Shown here: in pieces, positions 1 to 6,337 of the stretch | Layout: every line of letters starts with the position of its first letter | Position numbering within the stretch: position 1 is the stretch's first letter | Assembly: GCA_009779455.1 (NCBI GenBank) | Contig: WREG01000072.1 | Location: forward strand, 1 to 8,779 | Direction of reading: 5' to 3' | Source of the DNA: Oscillospiraceae bacterium | GTDB taxonomy: Bacteria > Bacillota > Clostridia > Oscillospirales > Acutalibacteraceae | Length of the DNA: 8,779 nucleotides | Notes under the pieces: generated by a model | Told to the model about the DNA's origin: nothing | Database searches by the model: none | Seen by the model: only the letters and a program-made list of their open reading frames with translations | Translations under genes and position numbers: made by a program

Positions 1-23
1 ATGATAAAACCCCTTTCTTTTTT

Positions 24-204
24 AATGCAGAATACAGAAATAAATGTCGGGTGGTCAGCTTCATTTTAATTTTAAATTTACCGCCCGACCAAATTATAAA
101 AGTTCTAAAATCAAAAATTATAAATCATATCATTTTATATTACGCGACACATAACTATAAAACAAACAAAATTATCCCGCGACCGAATTTCTGCATTCTG
201 CATT
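24..204. repeat. Long-range inverted repeat, 18-base arms about 145 bases apart
   Basis: The left arm (24-41, AATGCAGAATACAGAAAT) is the reverse complement of the right arm (187-204, ATTTCTGCATTCTGCATT) at 17 of 18 positions. In RNA made in the direction of the gyrase genes the single mismatch becomes a G-U wobble. The right arm is made of a tandem heptamer, CTGCATT at 191-197 and 198-204, followed by the related CTTAATT. Such arms could be the ends of a small non-autonomous palindromic element of about 180 bases, or a long-range RNA structure at the 3' end of the operon transcript. No target-site duplication is obvious. Seeing it in one copy cannot show that it is mobile. Confidence 0.55.
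46..89 (-). terminator. GC-rich hairpin, possible weak terminator of the operon
   Basis: GTCGGGTGGT (46-55) pairs with ACCGCCCGAC (80-89) around a 24-base AT-rich loop. Read on the plus strand it is a 10-base-pair stem with one U-G wobble. Read on the minus strand, the direction of the upstream genes, the same position is a C-A mismatch. On the minus strand the stem is followed by only a moderately T-rich run (ATTTATTTCTG), so this is not a textbook intrinsic terminator, although its place after the last gene fits one. The large loop lowers confidence. It is nested inside the 24-204 inverted repeat and may simply be part of that element. Confidence 0.35.
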
Positions 205-213
205 CTTAATTTT

Positions 214-1437
214 TCATTTACCCCGTACTAGATCCATCGCCGTTTTCCTGTTTTCAGCCAATTTTATGTTCGTCGTGCCGTAAAGCTCCGTTTGGAGTAT
301 CTGGGCGGCCTTTGGGATGTCCGCTATCCACACCCACGAATTGCCGCTATAGGGCATACAGGTTTCTTCCGTCGGCATCTGAAGCTCTTTTATCTGATAA
401 TTGAACCACTGTCCCGTTATAGCCTGCGTGCCGTAAGATACCATTTCGCGTTTTGTCATATCCGTTACAACATATTTTAAAACTTCCAATGCGATATCGT
501 CAAGTTTTGATATCGGCGCGTTTTTTGTTTTTACTATAAGGTCGGATATCACCATCCTCTGCCTTCGCGTGCGGCTTATGTCCCCGTCCGCGTCAAGCTT
601 CCTGATACGGCAGAACTGCAAAGCCTCTTTTCCGTTCAACAGCGCGTTGTCCCCGGCTTTTATGTTCAGCCCGTAATTTTTATTGATGAAATCCGCCTCT
701 CTTTTCTCAACGCCTACATTTACCCCGCCGACGATATCTATGGCGCCTTCAAAAGATTTAAAATCTACCGACGCGTATTTATCTATAGCTATTTTATAGT
801 CGTTCTGCAGGGTTTCCACCAAAACCTTCATTCCCCCGCTCGCGTATGCGGCGTTTATTTTAGTGAATTTATCGCCCTTTGAAGAATTTATATAGGTATA
901 AGTGTCCCGCAAAAACGACACCAGCGTTATCGTTTTCGTATCCTTGTTCACCGAAGCGAGCATCAGGACGTCGGTGTTTGCCGAGCTTCCCCTCCCCGGG
1001 TCGTTGTCAATGCCCACGAGAAGCACATTTATCACGCTTTTCTTTTTCATGAGGCCGCCGCCGTTTGCCGCCCAGGCTTTTAAAAGGTCGTTAAGCCCCG
1101 AAACCCCGCTTATTTCCCGTATTTCGTTCAGGATATCCTCATCGGCGTCTAAATAGTCCCCCGACGGCTCGGTCATCCCTTCCAAAGATTCTATATTGGC
1201 CGCCGAAAGAATAATCATCAGATAAACCCCGCCGCATACGGCTGCAAGGGCAAAAAACGCGGCGGCTATTAAAGCGCCCAGTTTTATCCTGTTTGCTTTG
1301 GATTTTTCCTCATTCCGCAAAAACTTCATGAATCTTTCGCCGCTTTTATATATTGATATCTTTATTTTATTGTTAAATTTTCTTAATTTTCTCCTCCGGG
1401 AGCTTAATTTTGATTTTTTGTATTCCGTTGATGACAT
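214..1437 (-). CDS. LytR-CpsA-Psr (LCP) family cell-wall glycopolymer transferase
   Basis: The 407-residue protein belongs to the LCP family, membrane enzymes that move undecaprenyl-linked polymers (teichoic acid, capsule or other glycans) onto peptidoglycan outside the cell. Visible layout: a basic cytoplasmic tail (about 1-50, rich in Lys and Arg), one transmembrane helix (about 52-79), a spacer, then the LCP domain (about 136-304). Family landmarks are GID around residue 143, SFLRDT with Arg177-Asp178, INAAY at 194-198, VDF at 224-226, GGVNV, LNGKEAL, RIRK at 277-280 and DGDISRTRRQ at 284-293. The Arg and Asp residues match those that bind the lipid pyrophosphate and metal in known LCP structures. 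The C-terminal part ends in a conserved-looking ELYG block near 384-387. The ATG start has AAGGAG nine bases upstream, directly after the gyrA stop, so cotranscription with gyrA is likely. The actual polymer cannot be told from sequence. Confidence 0.93.
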   Translation of the reverse strand: MSSTEYKKSKLSSRRRKLRKFNNKIKISIYKSGERFMKFLRNEEKSKANRIKLGALIAAAFFALAAVCGGVYLMIILSAANIESLEGMTEPSGDYLDADEDILNEIREISGVSGLNDLLKAWAANGGGLMKKKSVINVLLVGIDNDPGRGSSANTDVLMLASVNKDTKTITLVSFLRDTYTYINSSKGDKFTKINAAYASGGMKVLVETLQNDYKIAIDKYASVDFKSFEGAIDIVGGVNVGVEKREADFINKNYGLNIKAGDNALLNGKEALQFCRIRKLDADGDISRTRRQRMVISDLIVKTKNAPISKLDDIALEVLKYVVTDMTKREMVSYGTQAITGQWFNYQIKELQMPTEETCMPYSGNSWVWIADIPKAAQILQTELYGTTNIKLAENRKTAMDLVRGK

Positions 1438-1446
1438 CCAACATTT

Positions 1447-1452
1447 CTCCTT
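1447..1452 (-). promoter_or_regulatory. Strong ribosome binding site of the LCP gene
   Basis: The minus strand reads AAGGAG here, nine bases before the ATG at 1437 and one base after the gyrA stop codon. It fixes the LCP start at 1437 rather than at the later in-frame ATG before KFLRNEE (residue 37). It also means that ribosomes can enter here independently of gyrA translation. Confidence 0.75.
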
Positions 1453-4005
1453 TTATTCCGAATCCGTATTTTCTTCCTCCGAAGACCCGTTATTTCCGGC
1501 ATCTTCTTCATCTTCCCTCTCATTTTCTCCGTCTTCATCCGGTTTTGCATCTAAGGGGCTTAACTCCTTTACGCCGGCAAGCGTCATCAATTTTTCGCCT
1601 TCCGTGACCTTCATCACCCTGACGCCTTTCGACGGGCGGGCGAAAACGCTTATATCCGCCGCGGGGATTCTTATTATTATCCCGTCAGACGATATCATTA
1701 TAATATCATCGTCTTCCTCGACAACCATTATTGCGGCGACGTCCCCGAATTTCAGCGTTTTGTAATTTATAAGGCCTATGCCGCCCCTCGACTGGAGCCT
1801 GTAGTCGGCTCCCTCGCTCCTTCTGCCGTACCCGGTCTCGCTTACCGTTAAAATCTTGCTGTCGTTCTTTATTACGCACATGCCGACGACCACGTCGTCG
1901 ACCTTTCGCAGGGTTACCGCCTTCACGCCCCTGGCGTTCCTGCCCACAGATCTCGCGCCCTTTTCGTTAAAGCGTATAGCCATGCCTTTCTTGGTGGCAA
2001 TCAAAAGGTCGTCGTCGCCTTCCGTAAGCTTTACCCACGCCAGCTCGTCGTCCTCGTCAAGATTTACGGCGATTATCCCGTTTTTCCTGAGGTTTTTATA
2101 TAAGACAAGCTCCGATCTTTTTATGACGCCTTTTCTCGTCACCATGCAGAGGTATTCCCCGTTTTCCTCCGCCGGGACCCTTATCATCGCCGATACCTTC
2201 TCTTCCTGCGACACGGGCAGGAGGTTGACGATGTTCATCCCCTTGCTTTGACGGCTGCCTTCGGGTATTTCGTAGCCTTTAAGCTTGTACGCCCGCCCTT
2301 TTGTGGTAAAGAACATTATGAAATCGTGTGTCGAGCAGGTGAACATTGTCTCCGCCACGTCCTCCTCGCGCCTTGTCATGCCCGCGACGCCCCTGCCGCC
2401 GCGCTTCTGCTGGCGGTAGGTGTCAAGAGGCTGGCGTTTTATATAACCCATCGTGGTCATGGTGAATACGCATTCCTCTTCGGGTATCAGGGATTCGTCA
2501 TCCACCTCGCCGCTTATATTCAATATCTCCGTGCGGCGCTCGTCGTTGTATTTCCCCTTTATTTTAAGGGCTTCGTCTTTTATTATCCCCAATACAATTT
2601 CCCGCGAGCCTAAAATCTCTTTGAATTCCGCTATCTTTTTTTCCAGTTCGCCGAATTCGTCCTCCAGCTTCAATTTTTCAAGGCCCGTAAGCTGGCCCAG
2701 CCTCATGCCGACGATATGCGTCGCCTGTATCTCGTCAAAGCCGAATTTGTCTATGAGGCCCTGTTTTCCTTCGGGTATCCCAGAAGACGCTTTCAAAAGG
2801 GCGATTATATCGTCGATTATATCCAAAGCCTTTAACAGCGCTTCGACTATATGGGCGCGCTCCTCGGCTTTTCTTAAATCAAACCGCGTCCTTCTTTCTA
2901 TAACGGTTACCTGATGGTCTATATAATATTGCAATATCTGTTTCAGCGTCAGTATTTTCGGCTCGCCGTTTACTATGGACAGCATTATCACGCCGAATGT
3001 TATCTGCATCTGCGTGTAGCTGAAAAGCTGGTTCAAGACAAGCTGGGGGTTGGCGTCCCGCTTCAAATCCACGACCATCCTCATGCCTTCCCTTGAAGAA
3101 TAGTCGTTTACGTCGGATATCCCCTCTATCCTTTTTTCTTTTACAAGGTCGGCTATTGCAAGGATAAGCCGCGCTTTGTTGACCTGGTACGGAAGCTCCG
3201 ACACCACTATCTGGAACCTTCCGTTTTTGGCTTCCGCTATTTCCGCTTTTGCGCGGAGCGTCACCTTGCCCCTGCCTGTGCCGTAAGCGGCCCTTATCCC
3301 CGCCCTGCCCATAATCGTGCCGTATGTGGGGAAATCCGGGCCTTTTATATGCTCCATCAGCTCGTCCAGTTCAGCTTCGGGGTTTTCGATAAGGCAGCAC
3401 ATGCCGCCGATGACCTCCCCTAAGTTATGGGGCGGTATTTTCGACGCCATTCCCACGGCTATGCCCTCTGTGCCGTTTACAAGCAGATTCGGGAATTTCG
3501 CGGGCAAAACCGTCGGTTCTTTGAGCCTGTCGTCGTAGTTCGGAATAAAATCCACGGTTTCTTTTTCAATATCGTCAAGCATTTCCGTGGATATCCTGCT
3601 CATTCTCGATTCCGTATAACGGTAGGCCGCCGGGGGGTCGCCGTCAACTGAACCGAAATTCCCGTGGCCGTCCACAAGCATATAGCGCATGGAAAAATCT
3701 TGGGCCAAGCGCACCATAGCGTCATATACGGACATATCCCCGTGGGGATGGTAGCGGCCCAGCACCGAACCCACCGTGTCCGCGCATTTCCTGTACGCTT
3801 TTTCCGGGGTCAGGCCGTTTTCATACATGGTATATAAAATGCGCCTGTGGACGGGTTTCAGCCCGTCCCGTACGTCCGGCAAGGCGCGAGCCATTATTAC
3901 CGACATGGAATAGTCGAGATAGGATTTTTTCATCTCTTTGTTTATATCGACGATAACGGTTTTGCCGGTTTTTTCTTCTGTATTATTTATATTTTCGTTG
4001 TCCAA
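1453..4005 (-). CDS. gyrA: DNA gyrase subunit A
   Basis: The 850-residue breakage-reunion subunit forms the A2B2 gyrase that introduces negative supercoils. The N-terminal part (about 20-500) holds the winged-helix and tower regions. HPHGD is at 86-90, and the catalytic Arg129-Tyr130 lies in the motif AAYRYTE; Tyr130 forms the covalent link to DNA. The gyrase-defining GyrA box QKRGGRG at 533-539 separates this from topoisomerase IV ParC and begins the beta-pinwheel wrapping domain (to about 815). The last 28 residues are a tail with 15 Asp/Glu. The start is TTG, supported by GAGGG seven bases upstream and by alignment of the following VDINKEM with family N-termini; the next Met would remove that segment. 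The position equivalent to E. coli Ser83 is Met91, while the Asp87 equivalent is kept as Asp95. The length is slightly above that of B. subtilis GyrA, mainly because of the tail. Confidence 0.98.
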   Translation of the reverse strand: MDNENINNTEEKTGKTVIVDINKEMKKSYLDYSMSVIMARALPDVRDGLKPVHRRILYTMYENGLTPEKAYRKCADTVGSVLGRYHPHGDMSVYDAMVRLAQDFSMRYMLVDGHGNFGSVDGDPPAAYRYTESRMSRISTEMLDDIEKETVDFIPNYDDRLKEPTVLPAKFPNLLVNGTEGIAVGMASKIPPHNLGEVIGGMCCLIENPEAELDELMEHIKGPDFPTYGTIMGRAGIRAAYGTGRGKVTLRAKAEIAEAKNGRFQIVVSELPYQVNKARLILAIADLVKEKRIEGISDVNDYSSREGMRMVVDLKRDANPQLVLNQLFSYTQMQITFGVIMLSIVNGEPKILTLKQILQYYIDHQVTVIERRTRFDLRKAEERAHIVEALLKALDIIDDIIALLKASSGIPEGKQGLIDKFGFDEIQATHIVGMRLGQLTGLEKLKLEDEFGELEKKIAEFKEILGSREIVLGIIKDEALKIKGKYNDERRTEILNISGEVDDESLIPEEECVFTMTTMGYIKRQPLDTYRQQKRGGRGVAGMTRREEDVAETMFTCSTHDFIMFFTTKGRAYKLKGYEIPEGSRQSKGMNIVNLLPVSQEEKVSAMIRVPAEENGEYLCMVTRKGVIKRSELVLYKNLRKNGIIAVNLDEDDELAWVKLTEGDDDLLIATKKGMAIRFNEKGARSVGRNARGVKAVTLRKVDDVVVGMCVIKNDSKILTVSETGYGRRSEGADYRLQSRGGIGLINYKTLKFGDVAAIMVVEEDDDIIMISSDGIIIRIPAADISVFARPSKGVRVMKVTEGEKLMTLAGVKELSPLDAKPDEDGENEREDEEDAGNNGSSEEENTDSE

Positions 4006-4012
4006 ATTTTTT

Positions 4013-4017
4013 CCCTC
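4013..4017 (-). promoter_or_regulatory. Ribosome binding site supporting the gyrA TTG start
   Basis: The minus strand reads GAGGG, separated by seven A/T bases from the TTG at 4005-4003. This ideal spacing is the main reason to accept TTG as the gyrA start codon. No ATG occurs in frame between it and the conserved N-terminal motif. Confidence 0.7.
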
Positions 4018-4043
4018 GATTTATATCTTTTATCTATATTTTC

Positions 4044-4062
4044 GGGCGAATACTATTCGCCC
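4044..4062. repeat. Perfect 19-base palindrome between gyrB and gyrA
   Basis: GGGCGAATA and TATTCGCCC form a perfect nine-base inverted repeat around one central base (4053); as RNA this would be an eight-pair stem with a three-base loop. It sits in the 81-base gap between the two gyrase genes, in otherwise AT-rich sequence. Neither side has a run of T, so it does not look like an intrinsic terminator. On the minus strand it is preceded by TTGTAG, giving TTGTAGGGGCGAATAG. From memory, short GTAGGGGCG...CGCCC palindromes are scattered between genes in many Clostridia, so a dispersed REP-like repeat is the best guess. An mRNA stability or processing hairpin, or an operator, are alternatives. 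Confidence 0.65.
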
Positions 4063-4086
4063 CTACAATTTCTGGCCAATGACCGC

Positions 4087-6012
4087 TTATATGTCCAAAT
4101 TCTGCACATATTTGGCGTTCTTTTCAATAAACTCCCGTCTCGGCTCCACTTTGTCGCCCATCAATTTTGAAAAGGTCTCGTCGGCTTCTTCCGCGTCTTC
4201 CAACGTCACTTTCAGCATGGTTCTGAATGCGGGGTCCATCGTTGTTTCCCAAAGCTGCTCCGCGTCCATCTCGCCGAGGCCCTTATACCGCTGTATATCA
4301 AGCCCCTGTCCGCCGAGGTCTTCCATAACCTTGTCCCTTTCCTCGTCCGAAAAGGCGTAAAAGTGCTTTCTCTGTTTCGTTATCCTGTAAAGGGGCGGCT
4401 GGGCTATATAAATGTAGCCTTCTTCTATAAGCGGCCGCATATACCTGAAAAAGAAGGTCAGAAGCAGGCACCTGATGTGCGCCCCGTCAACGTCGGCGTC
4501 CGCCATCAGCACGATTTTATGGTACCTTAGTTTGTTTATCTCGAAATCTTCGTCTATCCCCGTACCTAAAGCCGTCACCACGGGCATGAGCTTTTCGTTC
4601 CCTATGACCTTGTCGAGCCTCGCTTTTTCAACGTTCAGCATTTTTCCGAAAAGGGGGAGTATGGCCTGGAACGTCCTGTCCCTCCCCGCTTTTGCGGAAC
4701 CGCCGGCGCTGTCGCCCTCAACGATGTAAAGCTCCGTATTCGCGGGGTCCCTGTCCGTGCAGTCAGCTAATTTCCCTGGCAGGGAGTTGCTCTCAAGGGC
4801 GGATTTCCGCCTCGCCAGGTCTCTCGCCTTCCGCGCGGCCTCCCTCGCCCGCGAAGCGTCAAGGGCTTTGTACATTACCGCCCTCGCCACCGACGGGTTT
4901 TCCTCGAAATATGTGGTCATTTTATCATAAACCATTTGAGAGACAAGCGGCGTCATATCGGTATTGCCGAGCTTTGTCTTTGTCTGGCCGCCGAACTCCG
5001 CTTCCGTGAGTTTTACGCTCAATACGGTCGTAAGCCCCTCCCGGACGTCGTCGCCGGAGAGGTTTTTGTCGTTTTCCTTTAAAATTGCGTATTTTCTCCC
5101 GTAATCGTTGAAAACCCTTGTTATGGCGTTTTTGAAGCCCGCTTCGTGGGTACCCCCGTCCGTCGTCCTCATGTTGTTCGCAAAGCTCAACAATATTTCA
5201 TTGTAGCTGTCGTTGTACATCATCGCGATTTCTACGGAGCGGTCGCCGGAAACCGCGGAAAAGTGCATAGGCGCGTCATGGAGGGGCGTCAGCCCCCTAC
5301 TCTCGTTAATAAATTCTACAAAACTTACTATTCCGCCCTCATAGCAGTATTTTTCTTCTGTAATATCCGCTTCGTCGCGGTAATCCGTAAGAGTCACCAT
5401 AAGGCTCTTATTTAAAAACGCCTGTTCGCGGAGCCTTCTTTGAAGCGTCTCAAATTCATATTCAGTGGTTTCGGTAAAAATCTCCGGGTCGGCCTTAAAG
5501 GTTATCATTGTGCCCGTGTTTTCCGTTTCCCCGACGATTTCAAGCTCCGTAACGGCATCGCCGCGCTCGAATCTCTGCTTGTGTATCTTGCCGTTTAAGG
5601 ATACCTCCACCTCCAGCCATTCCGAGAGGGCGTTGACTACGGAAGAACCTACGCCGTGGAGGCCTCCCGCGATTTTATAGCCGCTCCCGCCGAACTTGCC
5701 GCCCGCGTGGAGCACTGTAAGGACGACCGTAACGGCCGGTATCCCCTGCTGCTCGTTTATATCCACGGGTATGCCCCGCCCGTTGTCTTTCACAAGGATG
5801 ATGTTGCCCGGCAGTATCTCGACGTTTATTTCGGAGCAAAAACCCGCCAGCGCCTCGTCTATGGAGTTATCGACAATTTCATAGACAAGATGGTGAAGCC
5901 CTTTCGGCCCCGTCGAGTCTATATACATTCCAGGCCTTTTCCTGACGGCTTCAAGGCCTTCCAAAACCTGTATGGAACCGGCGTCATATTTTTCCGTCAC
6001 GGAGGTGTCCAT
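4087..6012 (-). CDS. gyrB: DNA gyrase subunit B
   Basis: This is the ATPase subunit of gyrase. Numbered from the ATG at 6012 (641 residues, the usual length for the family), the GHKL ATPase domain has the catalytic base Glu45 and Asn49 in EIVDNSIDEA, DNGRGIP at 76-82, and GGLHGVGSSVVNAL in the lid. The transducer carries the QTK loop (343-345) that contacts ATP phosphate. The TOPRIM domain has EGDSAGG from Glu432 and DADVDG from Asp505, the metal ligands, and the C-terminus has QRYKGLGEM. Pairing with gyrA identifies it as GyrB, not ParE. The reading frame stays open upstream, with possible starts at 6087 (TTG), 6081 (ATG) and 6039 (ATG), but those add unconserved residues, lie inside remB, and lack a good Shine-Dalgarno sequence. 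The 6012 start follows AGAAGAAGAAATA and places the family motif YDAGSIQVLEG nine residues in. Known drug-contact positions differ from reference enzymes: Leu139 and Phe455. Confidence 0.97.
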   Translation of the reverse strand: MDTSVTEKYDAGSIQVLEGLEAVRKRPGMYIDSTGPKGLHHLVYEIVDNSIDEALAGFCSEINVEILPGNIILVKDNGRGIPVDINEQQGIPAVTVVLTVLHAGGKFGGSGYKIAGGLHGVGSSVVNALSEWLEVEVSLNGKIHKQRFERGDAVTELEIVGETENTGTMITFKADPEIFTETTEYEFETLQRRLREQAFLNKSLMVTLTDYRDEADITEEKYCYEGGIVSFVEFINESRGLTPLHDAPMHFSAVSGDRSVEIAMMYNDSYNEILLSFANNMRTTDGGTHEAGFKNAITRVFNDYGRKYAILKENDKNLSGDDVREGLTTVLSVKLTEAEFGGQTKTKLGNTDMTPLVSQMVYDKMTTYFEENPSVARAVMYKALDASRAREAARKARDLARRKSALESNSLPGKLADCTDRDPANTELYIVEGDSAGGSAKAGRDRTFQAILPLFGKMLNVEKARLDKVIGNEKLMPVVTALGTGIDEDFEINKLRYHKIVLMADADVDGAHIRCLLLTFFFRYMRPLIEEGYIYIAQPPLYRITKQRKHFYAFSDEERDKVMEDLGGQGLDIQRYKGLGEMDAEQLWETTMDPAFRTMLKVTLEDAEEADETFSKLMGDKVEPRREFIEKNAKYVQNLDI

Positions 6013-6028
6013 TATTTCTTCTTCTGTT

Positions 6029-6325
6029 TCAACCGGCATTTTGTTTTCGTTTATCTCTGACAATTTCCCTTGATTCTCCATTCTCAATTCGTTTTATTAG
6101 CGTAAGAGGCGAAAGCGGTGATATATATACCGTCCCGCCTTTTGATTTTTCGTTTAATATAAAGCTTTTGGGAAGCTCCTGCGACACGTTTATTACTTCC
6201 CCGTTTTTTTCAGCCGCAACCAGATAATCCCTCGTTATTTTTGAAACCGTAGACGTATCCAAGTCGAATACCCCTATTATCCTGTCTGTCGTCACGACTG
6301 TATTTTGTCCTAAGTGCAAATACAT
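6029..6325 (-). CDS. remB: RemB/YaaB-like extracellular matrix regulatory protein (DUF370)
   Basis: The 98-residue protein starts MYLHLGQNTVV and has the block YISPLSPLTLIKR near residues 68-80. Both match the B. subtilis YaaB (RemB) pattern, and the place between recF and gyrB is the same. In B. subtilis, RemB was found with RemA as an activator of biofilm matrix genes; RemA is a ring-forming DNA-binding protein. The molecular role of RemB itself is less clear, and a matrix role in this organism is inference. The conserved part ends near residue 80. The remaining tail of about 18 charged residues (ending KRKQNAG) is longer than in B. subtilis YaaB, and its DNA also lies within the upstream-extended gyrB frame. 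The ATG start is 12 bases after recF with a weak purine-rich leader (AAGAAAGAAAATA). Confidence 0.88.
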   Translation of the reverse strand: MYLHLGQNTVVTTDRIIGVFDLDTSTVSKITRDYLVAAEKNGEVINVSQELPKSFILNEKSKGGTVYISPLSPLTLIKRIENGESREIVRDKRKQNAG

Positions 6326-6337
6326 TTATTTTCTTTC

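Larger units (their letters stand above)
1..213. other. AT-rich intergenic region downstream of the LCP gene
   Basis: No credible coding sequence lies in this stretch, which runs from the left window edge to the stop codon of the LCP gene. It is strongly AT-rich compared with the neighbouring genes. It contains a long-range inverted repeat (24-41 with 187-204) that encloses a shorter GC-rich inverted repeat (46-55 with 80-89), both listed separately. I see no convincing promoter on either strand. The gene beyond the left edge is not visible, so I cannot say whether this is a convergent or a co-directional gap. Confidence 0.8.

Noticed and set aside
324..332. DnaA-box-like CTATCCACA
   Set aside because: A single near match within the LCP coding sequence; chance occurrence.
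1298..1765. Serine-rich plus-strand open frame across the gyrA-LCP junction
   Set aside because: The Ser runs are the antisense reading of the GAA/GAT/GAC acidic codons of the GyrA tail and neighbouring acidic stretches; this is not a real protein.
2248..2613. Plus-strand open frame inside gyrA
   Set aside because: It lies antisense to the GyrA C-terminal domain start and has no ribosome binding site or family resemblance.
4018..4043. Possible promoter (TATAGAT and TATAAA) in front of gyrA
   Set aside because: No -35 element occurs at acceptable spacing, the second hexamer is too close to the ribosome binding site, and the gap is simply AT-rich.
4044..4062. Intrinsic terminator between gyrB and gyrA
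   Set aside because: The hairpin is not followed by a T-run on either strand.
5656..6060. Long open frame on the plus strand opposite the 5' part of gyrB
   Set aside because: It is antisense to a highly conserved gene, shows no recognisable domain, and mirrors the codon bias of gyrB. It is a shadow frame.
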